Assembly: GCA_903826635.1 (NCBI GenBank) | Contig: CAIKFI010000119.1 | Coordinates: 1-37,430 of the forward strand | Source of the DNA: an uncultured Spartobacteria bacterium | Lineage (GTDB): Bacteria; Verrucomicrobiota; Verrucomicrobiia; Chthoniobacterales; UBA6821 | Length of the DNA: 37,430 nt | Direction: 5' to 3' | Shown: piece after piece, positions 9,386 to 18,359 of the stretch | Numbering within the stretch: the stretch's first letter is position 1 | How the letters are laid out: every line of letters starts with the position of its first letter | Program-made: the position numbers and the translations under genes | The notes under the pieces: model-generated | Database searches by the model: none | Told to the model about the DNA's origin: nothing | Seen by the model: the letters and a program-made list of their open reading frames with translations, nothing else

Positions 9386-10063
9386 TTACACTAAGTGGCC
9401 ATCCTTTAGATAGAGCTGGCGATCACCAAGCGCCGCAAGCGCTGGATCATGGGTGACGGCCACAAAGGTGCGCCCGTCCTCCCTTGCCAAACCGAGGAGG
9501 ATATCGATGATCCCGGCGCCGGTGGTGGCGTCGAGGTTGCCGGTGGGCTCGTCGGCGAAGAGGATGCTCGGATCATTGATCAGGGCGCGGGCGATCGCGA
9601 CGCGCTGCTGCTCGCCTCCGCTGAGCTGTGAAGGGAGGTGATCCAACCGGCCCGAGAGGCCGACCCTGTCGAGGAGCTCCCGAGCCTTGGAGTCGTTCCC
9701 CTTGCTCTGGCGGCCGCCGATCATCGCGGGTAGCAGTACGTTCTCGAGAGCGGTTAGTTCCGGAAGCAGGAAATAGGATTGGAAGACGAAGCCCATGTGC
9801 TGGTTCCGAAGGACGGCCTGCCGGTCTCCCTTGAGGGCAAAAAGCTGCTTCTCCTCGAACTCCACGGTTCCTTCGCGGGGATGCTCGAGTCCGGCAAGGA
9901 TATAGAGCAACGTCGATTTGCCGGCTCCCGAGGCCCCTCTGAGGAAGAGTACCTCCCCCTTCGCGACATCCAGATCTACTCCGGTGAGGACGTGCAGGTG
10001 ACTGCCGGCAAGATCATAGGTCTGTTTCAGGCCACGGGCGCGCAGGTGGATGGTGGACGACAT
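9386..10063 (-). CDS. lolD: ABC transporter ATP-binding protein, LolD/MacB-like
   Basis: Walker A GASGAGKST, signature LSGGEQQRVAIARAL, Walker B ILFADEPTGNLD. Confidence 0.85.
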   Translation of the reverse strand: MSSTIHLRARGLKQTYDLAGSHLHVLTGVDLDVAKGEVLFLRGASGAGKSTLLYILAGLEHPREGTVEFEEKQLFALKGDRQAVLRNQHMGFVFQSYFLLPELTALENVLLPAMIGGRQSKGNDSKARELLDRVGLSGRLDHLPSQLSGGEQQRVAIARALINDPSILFADEPTGNLDATTGAGIIDILLGLAREDGRTFVAVTHDPALAALGDRQLYLKDGHLV

Positions 10064-10260
10064 GGCCAGAGGATGAACGGGTAAGGATCCGGGAGGAAAG
10101 CTGAAATCTAGATCATCGCAGCATTCCCTTCTCTCATGGCTGAATCGTAGCTCAAAGGAGAAACCTTTTGACTCTGAAGGCCCCTCCTTCTACCTTTTTC
10201 GTCCGCCTTTGGAACGCCATCACACCGCGCCCTCTTGGGGCGGAAACACTTTAGAACTCA

Positions 10261-11270
10261 TGGCCACCCAACTCACGTACGTCATCATCAGCCCGACCGC
10301 CCTCCGAAAGGGACGGTCAGGGGGTATTCTTGGACGCCTGATCTCCCGCAGCGGCTTGGAACTGTACACCGGCCGCCTTTTTGCCCCCTCGACCGCTCTG
10401 CTCACGGCACTTTCCGGAAGCATTGCCGGCCAATCGAAGACGTCGGCCTACCTGAAAGGCCTCCTTTCAGGTTCACAGGCCCTCGCGCTTGTGCTCCGTG
10501 GAGAGGATGCGGTTGCCAAGGTGGCCTCGATCGTCGGCAATGATGCCTCCATGAGTGGCCGCGGGGAGACCCTTCGCGACACCTTCGGAGATCTCGTCGA
10601 AGAGAACGGCAAGACCGTCTATTTCGAGCCCGGTGTGATTGCCCCAGCAAATGCAGCCGAAGCAGCGGCCGGCCTGAAACTCCTGGCTGATGCCTCTGAT
10701 GCCGAGGGCGGGATCCTCGATGCTACTCCGACCTTCCCGGCCGGGACCATGCTTGAGAAGACGCTGGTTCTGATCAAGCCCGACAACTTTACCTACCCGA
10801 GCACGCGTCCCGGAGGTGTGATCGATCTTTTTGCAAGGACCGGTTTGGCGCTGGTCGGCTTCAAACCGTTTCACATGTCGGTTGCACAAGGTGAGGAGTT
10901 CTACGGTCCGGTGCTCGATTTCCTAGTGGAGAAGCTCCCCGATGGCCGTGCCCAGTGGGAGTCCATCGTGGCCTTCATGTCGGGGAAGCGTCCTTCCGAA
11001 TGCACTCCCGCTGAGAAAACCGTTCCGGGCACCCAGCCCTGCGTCGCCCTGATCTACCAGGGGCCCGACGCCGTGGCGAAGATCCGCGAGGCCCTCGGCT
11101 CCACGAATCCCGCCAATGCGATGCACGGAACGATCCGCAAGGAGTTTGGAACGACGATCATGATCAACGGCGCCCATGCCTCGGACTCCGTCCAGAATGT
11201 TGCCCGCGAGACCGGAATCATCCGCCTCTCGGAGAACGACTTCAAAACAAAGATCGCCGCCGCTCTCTGA
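10261..11270 (+). CDS. ndk: Two-domain nucleoside-diphosphate kinase (degenerate N-terminal and intact C-terminal NDK domains)
   Basis: C-domain LEKTLVLIKPDNF...GTIRKEFG...INGAHASDSV keeps K and H motifs. N-domain LTYVIISPTALRKG...LRDTFGD...VYFEPGV matches the fold but lost K and H. Confidence 0.85.
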
Positions 11271-11316
11271 GCCGCTGATTTCGCAACCACATCCCAACCA
11301 CTAACCAACCCTTCCC

Positions 11317-12480
11317 ATGGACCTAGCATCCCGCGTCAGCCAACTGACCCCTTCACTCACACTCGCCATCGACAGCAAGGCCAAGGCCCTTCGCGCCGAG
11401 GGAATCGAGATCTTCAGCTTCGGCGCCGGAGAACCTGATTTCGATACACCAGAGCATATCAAGGCCGCTGCTATCGAAGCCCTGAACGCCGGATTCACGA
11501 AGTATACCCCGAGCTCCGGCATGCCGGAACTCCGCACCGCGATCAGCGAGAAGTTCAAGCGCGACAACTCTCTGGAGTACAAGCCAAGCGAGATCATTGT
11601 CAGCAATGGCGCCAAGCAGAGCTGCTTCAATGCCATTATGGCCGTCTGCGGTGAGGGTGACGAAGTGATCATACCCGCTCCTTACTGGCTCAGCTACCCC
11701 GACATGGTCCGCTTGGCCGGAGCCGAGCCGATCATCGTCCAGACGACCGAAGAGAACGACTGGAAGATGACACCCCAGCAGTTTGAGGAGGCGATGAGCC
11801 CCCGCACCAAGATGGTCATCATCAACTCCCCGGGCAATCCAACGGGATCCGTCTACTCCAAGGAAGAGCTTCGCGCCATTGTCGAAGTGGCAGCCGACGA
11901 GGAGATCACGATTCTCTCCGATGAAATCTACGAGAGCCTGACCTACGATGGCGCTGAGCATGTCTCCATCGCATCCCTTACTCCCGAGGCCCGCGACCTC
12001 ACGATTACCGTGAACGGATTCAGCAAGGCCTACGCGATGACCGGATGGCGCCTCGGCTATCTTGGTGCTCCCGAGAAGATTGCGAAGGCGATCGACTCCA
12101 TGCAGAGCCACAGCACCTCTGGCCCTTGCTCCTTCGCCCAGAAGGGTGGTCTGGCCGCCCTCACTGGCAGCCAGCAGTGTGTTGCCGACATGCGCGAGGA
12201 GTTTAACCTCCGCCGAGAATACATGTTTGAGCGCCTCTCCGCGATGCACAACGTCACCGCCGTGAAGCCCAAGGGTGCCTTCTACATGCTGGCAAACATC
12301 TCCAAGCTCGGCATGAACTCGACGAACTTTGCCGACCGACTCCTGAGCAAGTCGAATGTAGCGGTTGTTCCCGGCATCGCCTTCGGTGATGACCGCGTGG
12401 TGCGTCTCAGCTACGCGACCGGACTTGATGTGATCAAGCCGGGTCTCGACCGCTTCGAGGAGTTCTGCAAGACGCTCTAA
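11317..12480 (+). CDS. aspC: Aspartate aminotransferase (class I/II, PLP)
   Basis: GAGEPDFDTPEHIKAAAIEAL, NSPGNPTGSVYS, SDEIYESLTYDG, NGFSKAYAMTGWRLGY. Confidence 0.93.
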   Translation: MDLASRVSQLTPSLTLAIDSKAKALRAEGIEIFSFGAGEPDFDTPEHIKAAAIEALNAGFTKYTPSSGMPELRTAISEKFKRDNSLEYKPSEIIVSNGAKQSCFNAIMAVCGEGDEVIIPAPYWLSYPDMVRLAGAEPIIVQTTEENDWKMTPQQFEEAMSPRTKMVIINSPGNPTGSVYSKEELRAIVEVAADEEITILSDEIYESLTYDGAEHVSIASLTPEARDLTITVNGFSKAYAMTGWRLGYLGAPEKIAKAIDSMQSHSTSGPCSFAQKGGLAALTGSQQCVADMREEFNLRREYMFERLSAMHNVTAVKPKGAFYMLANISKLGMNSTNFADRLLSKSNVAVVPGIAFGDDRVVRLSYATGLDVIKPGLDRFEEFCKTL

Positions 12481-12514
12481 GTTTGCGTTTACGGGGCTGC
12501 CCCGACAACCGATC

Positions 12515-13429
12515 ATGAACTCACGAAAGGCCACCTGCGAAACGGGTGGCCTTTCTGATTATTTGGAAGCTCGGCGGAGGCAGGTCGAGAAAGCGCTTGC
12601 CCGCTCTCTGCCCGCAGCTTCCGTCCGTCCGTCCACCATTCACAAGGCGATGCGCTACAGCCTGCTGGGTGGTGGCAAGCGACTCCGACCCATCCTTATG
12701 CTGGCGACCGCCGAGGCCTGCGGAGTCGATGATCTCGCGAATGTGCTTCCCGCCGCCTGCGTCGTGGAACTCATCCACACCTACTCCCTGATCCATGACG
12801 ACCTTCCCTGCATGGATGATGATGATCTGCGCCGTGGCCGTCCGACTTCCCATAAAGTCTTTGGCGATGGGGTCGCCGTCCTGGCCGGGGATGCTCTCCT
12901 GACAAGAGCATTCGGGCTGCTGGCCATGGTCAAGCCATCCAAGCGTTATCCTCTCTCGGTGATGATCGAGGAGACCGCCACGGCTGCAGGAAGTCTTCAA
13001 CTGATCGCTGGACAGGTTGCCGATCTGGAAGCCGAGGGGAAAAACCTTTCGATTGCCGATGTGCGCTTCATCCATGAGCGGAAGACGGCCGCCATGATCG
13101 TCCTCCCGCTTCGGTTGGGAGGGATGATCGCCAATGCCACGCCACGCCAACTCAAGGCATTGACCGAATTCGGCATTGCTCTAGGACTCGCCTTCCAGAT
13201 CATCGACGACATCCTTGATGTCACCCAGTCCAGCGAACAGCTAGGCAAGAGTGCGGGGAAGGATCTGTCCGCTGCAAAGGCTACCTACCCAGCCGTAATC
13301 GGCCTAGAGGCCTCACGCAAGGAGGCGGTCCGCTTGACCAAAAAAGCCCACAGTGCCTTGATCTTACTGGGCGCCAGAGGCGCGAGATTAGGGGAGATGG
13401 GAACGTATCTACTGAAAAGAGAATTCTGA
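12515..13429 (+). CDS. ispA: Polyprenyl/(farnesyl or geranylgeranyl) diphosphate synthase; 5' end uncertain
   Basis: DDLPCMDDDDLRRGRPTSHKVFGDGVAVLAGDALL and FQIIDDILD Asp-rich motifs. Start at 12515 precedes a terminator-like hairpin; an in-frame TTG at 12563 is an alternative. Confidence 0.92.
   Translation: MNSRKATCETGGLSDYLEARRRQVEKALARSLPAASVRPSTIHKAMRYSLLGGGKRLRPILMLATAEACGVDDLANVLPAACVVELIHTYSLIHDDLPCMDDDDLRRGRPTSHKVFGDGVAVLAGDALLTRAFGLLAMVKPSKRYPLSVMIEETATAAGSLQLIAGQVADLEAEGKNLSIADVRFIHERKTAAMIVLPLRLGGMIANATPRQLKALTEFGIALGLAFQIIDDILDVTQSSEQLGKSAGKDLSAAKATYPAVIGLEASRKEAVRLTKKAHSALILLGARGARLGEMGTYLLKREF
12525..12555 (+). terminator. Rho-independent-terminator-like hairpin after aspC (11-bp perfect stem, 9-nt loop)
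   Basis: gaaaggccacc-tgcgaaacg-ggtggcctttc read directly; right arm ends in cctttct. Confidence 0.7.
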
Positions 13430-13563
13430 CCGAATGAAGGATCGGAGCAAGGGGGTGGGGATGGCCTTGTTCTCCTTAACCTCCTTCCGGGCAAAACTGG
13501 GACTGGCACAGTAAGGGAGAACCTAGGATAAAGGAGGGCTTACAAACGCAGTTCATCAGCATC

Positions 13564-14868
13564 ATGGCCTACACCGACAAATTTTTTCGCAAGCTGGTTC
13601 TGGATGCCTTTTCCAGAGCGCGCCGGGGTGAACTCAGGTTCACGATGCCCGGGGGGGCTCGTCGGCTTTTCGGTGGGCTTGGTAAGGAATTGCAGGCCGA
13701 GTTGACGGTGCTGGACGAGAACTTTTACCGCCGCTGTGTCCTCTTCGGCCCCATTGGTTTTGCAGAGTCCTATCTTGCGGGAGAGTGGCAGAGCGATGAC
13801 CTGACGAAGACGCTCGCTTGGTTTGTCCTGAATGGGGATTATCTGGCGGGGATCCTCACCAAGCAATCGCAGCAGCGCGGAGCGTTTGATTTTCTGGGCG
13901 TCATCAACAGGCTCGGACATGCCCTCCGTCCCAATAGCAAGCGGAAGAGCCGTGACAACATCAGCGAGCACTACGATCTTGGGAATGATTTTTTCAAGCT
14001 GTGGTTGGATCCTACGATGACCTACTCCGCAGCCTATTTTGACCCTCCGGACCTTTCCATGGAAGAGGCCCAGAGGGAAAAGTGGGACAGACTTTGCAGG
14101 AAACTGCAGTTTGCACCTCACGACATGGTCCTTGAGATTGGCTGTGGCTGGGGAGGGTTTGCCATCCATGCCGCAAAGAACTACGGATGCCGCGTTACGG
14201 CGGCAACCATCAGTGAAGAGCAGTTCCGTGAGGCCGCCGCACGCGTCGAGGCCGCGGGAGTTGCCGATCTGGTCGAGGTGATCTTTTGCGACTACCGCGA
14301 TCTGGCGGGGCGCTTCGACAAGATCGTTTCGATCGAGATGCTTGAGGCCGTGGGTGACCGATATGTGGAGACTTATTTTGCAAAGATCTCCGAACTCCTG
14401 GCGCCGCGCGGGTTGGTCGGTATTCAGACCATCCTCTGTCCGGATAACCAATTTCCGATCCTGCGAGATGGTGTCGATTTCATCCAGAAGCACATCTTCC
14501 CGGGCTCACTCCTCCTCTCTAATCGTCGGATCACCGAGGCCCTCAATGCAACGGGCGATCTGAACCTTCACGATTACGAGGACATGACGCCCTTCTATGC
14601 CCGCACGCTGAAGGAGTGGCGTGAGGCCTTCGTGAAGGTGCTGCCCCAGGTCCGTACCCTCGGTTACGACGAACCCTTCATCCGTAAGTGGCTTTATTAT
14701 CTCTGCTATTGCGAGGCCGGATTCGGCACCCGGCACATTTCGGTAGCGCAGATCGTTTACACCCGTCCCGACAACCTGAATATCCATTCTCCGGCCTACG
14801 ATCTGGGTCATCATCGCGAACCCGCGTCCCCTCGTGCCGGAAGTAGTCCCAAAAAAGCATCACAATGA
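13564..14868 (+). CDS. Cyclopropane-fatty-acyl-phospholipid synthase-family SAM methyltransferase
   Basis: ISEHYDLGNDFFKLWLDPTMTYSAAYF, VLEIGCGWGGFAIHAA, SIEMLEAVGDRYVETYF, DFIQKHIFPG. Confidence 0.9.
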   Translation: MAYTDKFFRKLVLDAFSRARRGELRFTMPGGARRLFGGLGKELQAELTVLDENFYRRCVLFGPIGFAESYLAGEWQSDDLTKTLAWFVLNGDYLAGILTKQSQQRGAFDFLGVINRLGHALRPNSKRKSRDNISEHYDLGNDFFKLWLDPTMTYSAAYFDPPDLSMEEAQREKWDRLCRKLQFAPHDMVLEIGCGWGGFAIHAAKNYGCRVTAATISEEQFREAAARVEAAGVADLVEVIFCDYRDLAGRFDKIVSIEMLEAVGDRYVETYFAKISELLAPRGLVGIQTILCPDNQFPILRDGVDFIQKHIFPGSLLLSNRRITEALNATGDLNLHDYEDMTPFYARTLKEWREAFVKVLPQVRTLGYDEPFIRKWLYYLCYCEAGFGTRHISVAQIVYTRPDNLNIHSPAYDLGHHREPASPRAGSSPKKASQ

Positions 14869-15656
14869 GTCCACAAAAGCTTTTTTTCGTCAGTCTTCTC
14901 TTTTCCAGTCTGATGATGTTAGCGGTCTGGATCGTTGCCGTTCGGATCAGGAATGCCGGCATCGTCGATATTGCCTGGGCCTTGGGGTTTGCCCCCCTGG
15001 CGCTTCTCTACCGTTTTTTCGGTGATGGGGAGCCGTTTCGTCAGAATCTGATCACGATCATGGTTGTCGTCTGGAGCGTGCGACTTGGGGTTCATCTCTG
15101 GAAACGCGTGATGGGTCACCATCCGATAGAGGACGGGCGGTATCAGGAACTGCGGAAGGCGACGAAAGGCCACGAAAACTTCTTTTTCTTCTGGTTCTTC
15201 CAGGCGCAGGCCCTCTTGCTTGCTTTTCTGAGCATCCCGGCGCTCCTTTCGAATTTTGATTCCCGGGTTCAATCCGGATTCTCCGATTCCCTTGGATTTG
15301 GTGTCTGGTTGATGGCGATCGTCGGTGAAGCAGTTTCGGATCATCAACTTCATGTCTTCAAGTCCAACCCACTGAACCGTGGCAAAGTCTGCTCGGTCGG
15401 GCTCTGGCATTTTTCACGGCACCCGAATTATTTTTTCGAGTGGTTGATCTGGGTTGCTTTTTTCATCTTTGCCTTTCCGGCGGCCTGGGGATGGGCGACG
15501 ATTTTCTGCCCAGCCCTGATGCTTTTCTTTCTGCTTCGAGTCACGGGGATTCCTTATACCGAACTTCAGGCCTTGCGTTCGCGAGGTGCCGCTTACCGTG
15601 ATTACCAGAACACCACGAGCGCTTTTTTTCCCTGGTTTCCGAAACAAAGACAATAA
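14865..15656 (+). CDS. DUF1295 (steroid 5-alpha-reductase-like) membrane protein
   Basis: IRNAGIVDIAWALGFAPLAL, HPIEDGRYQELRKA, LWHFSRHPNYFFEWLIWVAFF; multiple TM segments; ATGA overlap with the previous gene. Confidence 0.88.
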   Translation: MSPQKLFFVSLLFSSLMMLAVWIVAVRIRNAGIVDIAWALGFAPLALLYRFFGDGEPFRQNLITIMVVVWSVRLGVHLWKRVMGHHPIEDGRYQELRKATKGHENFFFFWFFQAQALLLAFLSIPALLSNFDSRVQSGFSDSLGFGVWLMAIVGEAVSDHQLHVFKSNPLNRGKVCSVGLWHFSRHPNYFFEWLIWVAFFIFAFPAAWGWATIFCPALMLFFLLRVTGIPYTELQALRSRGAAYRDYQNTTSAFFPWFPKQRQ

Positions 15657-15674
15657 TTGTAAAACGCCTTCCTT

Positions 15675-16715
15675 ATGAGCCAGCTTGATTCCCTACTCTC
15701 GAAAGGTCTGATACCAGACACCCTGGTGCGCTCCGGAATCAGACATCTTCTCTCGGCAAAGCTCCGGGCGGAGGGAGTCGGTGATCTCGAGGAGCGTGAC
15801 CGGCGTTTTGCCGAATTCCGCAAGCAATTGGACAGCTCTCCCATTGCGATCAACACGGCCGATGCCAACGAGCAGCACTATCAGGTCCCGACAGAATTTT
15901 ATCTTCATGTGCTGGGACCCAGGCTCAAGTATAGTAGCGGATATTGGGCATCGGAGCACACCACGTTTGCCGAGTCCGAGGAGGCGATGCTCGAGTTGAC
16001 CTGCAGCAGGGCTCAACTCCGGGATGGGCAGAAAATCCTGGAATTGGGATGCGGTTGGGGTTCGCTTACTCTCTGGATGGCGGAGCATTATCCCAACTCC
16101 ACGATCACGGCTGTCTCCAATTCCTTCACCCAACGCATGCACATCGAGGCCGAGGCAAAGCGGCGCGAACTGTATAACGTCCGCGTCATTACATCCGATA
16201 TGAATGTCTTCACCCCCCCGGAGCCGGGCACCTACGACCGGATCGTCTCCGTGGAGATGATGGAGCACATGAAGAACTACCGTGAGCTAATGCGTCTGAT
16301 CGCCTCATGGCTAAGCCCAAAGGGAAAGCTCTTTGTTCATATCTTCACCCACCAGGAGTATGCCTACCACTTTGAGGGAACCGATCCCTCCGACTGGATC
16401 ACGCGTTATTTTTTCTCCGGAGGCACCATGCCCTCCCATGATCTTCTCCTACACTATCAGAATGAGCTGAAAATTGAGGAGCGCTGGAGGGTCAATGGTA
16501 CCCACTATGCCCGGACTTCCGAGGCCTGGCTTCACTCCATGGATGCGAACAGAAAGGTCATCAAGCCCATTCTGGAGAGAACCTACGGCACAAAGGAGGC
16601 CGCCAAATGGAGGGCCTACTGGAGAATATTTTTCATGTCCTGCGCCGAACTCTGGGGATACAGGGGCGGAGAGGAGTGGATTGTGTCACACTACCTTTTT
16701 GAGAGATCATCTTAA
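15675..16715 (+). CDS. Second Cfa-like / coclaurine-N-methyltransferase-like SAM methyltransferase
   Basis: ANEQHYQVPTEFYLHVLGPRLKYSSGYW, ILELGCGWGSLTLWMAEHYP, IVSVEMMEHMKNY. Confidence 0.88.
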   Translation: MSQLDSLLSKGLIPDTLVRSGIRHLLSAKLRAEGVGDLEERDRRFAEFRKQLDSSPIAINTADANEQHYQVPTEFYLHVLGPRLKYSSGYWASEHTTFAESEEAMLELTCSRAQLRDGQKILELGCGWGSLTLWMAEHYPNSTITAVSNSFTQRMHIEAEAKRRELYNVRVITSDMNVFTPPEPGTYDRIVSVEMMEHMKNYRELMRLIASWLSPKGKLFVHIFTHQEYAYHFEGTDPSDWITRYFFSGGTMPSHDLLLHYQNELKIEERWRVNGTHYARTSEAWLHSMDANRKVIKPILERTYGTKEAAKWRAYWRIFFMSCAELWGYRGGEEWIVSHYLFERSS

Positions 16716-16727
16716 GCCAAGGCCTCA

Positions 16728-16757
16728 ACCATTAAGTGATTCACCATTGAGTGATTC
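16728..16757. repeat. 15-bp tandem duplication (accattRagtgattc x2)
   Basis: accattaagtgattc / accattgagtgattc, 14 of 15 identical, read directly. Confidence 0.8.
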
Positions 16758-16863
16758 AAACTGTAAAACAGGAACCGATCCATGGTGTGGAGAAGAAATC
16801 TTCGGACAGACTTCCCCTCCCCTTTTTCTTCACTCATCTTTCTAACATCATTTTTTTCTACCG

Positions 16864-17997
16864 ATGCCCCGCATACTCATTCTCACCGCAGGGTTTGGTG
16901 AAGGCCATAACACGGCTGCGCGCTGCATCGCCGAGGCCCTCCAGGAAAACGCCGGCGTCGATGTCCGAATCATAGACGTCTATATCGAGACGACACCCGC
17001 CCTGACCAAATTCCTTCAGTCCGGATACGGACTGATCATCAATAAACTCCCGTTTGTCTGGGGCGCTATTTTCAATCTCCTCAATCAACCCGGAAAGCTT
17101 GAGGCCACGCTTCCCCTTGCGGGGAATCTCCGCGAAGCCCTGCGGGGAGTCGTCGAGAAGTATCGACCCGATGTGATGGTATCGACCTACCCCCTCTACG
17201 CATACCTGATCCGCGAACTCCGTAAAAGGGGCCACGAACCCTCCCGTGTTCCTCTGATCACGATGGTGACCGACTCAACAGCCATTAACAGTTCCTGGTA
17301 CAGGGCCGGAAGCGAGGCCTTCCTTGTTCCCGACGAGGAGACCTCGGAAGTTCTTTCCCGGGGAGGGGTGGACCGTGCCTGCCTTCAGACGATGGGTTTC
17401 CCCGTTACTCCGCGACTCGCTTCGCTGAAGCCACTTGATCCCTCCTCGGAGGGTGTCGTGAAGCTGCTCTACTTTCCCTCCTCACGGGTGACCCACACGC
17501 TGGCGGTGATCCGTGAATTAATGGCGATACCGGACACTGAACTCACCATTGTCACGGGTCGGCTCAAGGGACTTCATGTGGCGATTGAGTCGGCCGGGAT
17601 TATAGACGGGGTGAAATCCCGCCTTGTGGGATGGACCGACAAGGTTCCTGAATTCCTCTGCTCTCATCACCTTTACATCGGTAAGGCCGGAGGAGCCATC
17701 GTGCAGGAGGCCATGGCGGCGCAGTGCCCGATCCTTGTCAGCCATGTCGTGCCCGGACAGGAAGAGGGGAATATCGAAATGATCGAGCGACACGATATCG
17801 GGCGTCTAGCAGCGCATTATCCCGAGACGCTTGCGGCATCGGTCCGGGACATCTTTTCCGGCAACAGGGAAACCTGGAAACGATGGAAGACAAACATCGC
17901 TCGGCTTTCCAAGCCGGGCGCGAGTCGCCAGATCGCCGCCTTTATCCTAGGGTGGGTTGGGCCTCAGGATGGCCGTCATTCTGACAGTATCTCCTAG
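16864..17997 (+). CDS. MGDG-synthase-like / diacylglycerol glycosyltransferase (GT28-type)
   Basis: MPRILILTAGFGEGHNTAARCIAEAL, SGYGLIINKLPFVWGAIFNLL, KAGGAIVQEAMAAQCPILVSHVVPGQEEGN. Confidence 0.88.
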   Translation: MPRILILTAGFGEGHNTAARCIAEALQENAGVDVRIIDVYIETTPALTKFLQSGYGLIINKLPFVWGAIFNLLNQPGKLEATLPLAGNLREALRGVVEKYRPDVMVSTYPLYAYLIRELRKRGHEPSRVPLITMVTDSTAINSSWYRAGSEAFLVPDEETSEVLSRGGVDRACLQTMGFPVTPRLASLKPLDPSSEGVVKLLYFPSSRVTHTLAVIRELMAIPDTELTIVTGRLKGLHVAIESAGIIDGVKSRLVGWTDKVPEFLCSHHLYIGKAGGAIVQEAMAAQCPILVSHVVPGQEEGNIEMIERHDIGRLAAHYPETLAASVRDIFSGNRETWKRWKTNIARLSKPGASRQIAAFILGWVGPQDGRHSDSIS

Positions 17998-18036
17998 GCG
18001 GAGACTTCATTTTGGGTTCGCGGGCCCGCTTTTTCT

Positions 18037-18324
18037 TTAAGGAGTCGGAGAGGACATGGGGCGCCTGCTCAAAAGCTGGGCAAAATAGAGGTCATCGTTC
18101 CAAGTCGTCACGGCGATTCCACCCACCGGCATCCATCCTTTCGAGAGATGAAGTTGGAGGTCATCGTTAAAGGGTTGTTTGAAGCCGGAAACGACCTTGT
18201 ATTCAAGTTTGGAGCCTGAATTCACGGAAGTCGGTGCCGAGGCATCAGTTTGTGCGTAGGTCTGAATGTTCGGCGAGATGGTGATGAGCAGAAGGGCCGT
18301 TGCGAGGATCCAAAGGGTTTTCAT
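18037..18324 (-). CDS. DUF4177-like small protein with signal peptide
   Basis: MKTLWILATALLLITISPNIQTYA secretion signal; LEYKVVSGFKQPFNDDLQLHLSKGWMPVGGIAV. Confidence 0.65.
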   Translation of the reverse strand: MKTLWILATALLLITISPNIQTYAQTDASAPTSVNSGSKLEYKVVSGFKQPFNDDLQLHLSKGWMPVGGIAVTTWNDDLYFAQLLSRRPMSSPTP

Positions 18325-18359
18325 TTGCGGTGATTTCGGGGGTTGCAGGTTGGGGTTGT

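Noticed and set aside
11353-12534. Long minus-strand ORF (393 aa) antisense to aspC
   Set aside because: Shadow of the clear aminotransferase; composition matches reverse-complement codon bias.
13540-14493. Minus-strand ORF (317 aa) antisense to the Cfa-like methyltransferase
   Set aside because: The plus-strand frame has full methyltransferase motifs; the antisense frame has none.
18020-18034. Palindrome gcgggcccgc followed by ttttt between the GT28-like gene and the DUF4177 gene
   Set aside because: Perfect palindrome but leaves only a 3-bp stem with a 4-nt loop; too weak to call a terminator confidently.
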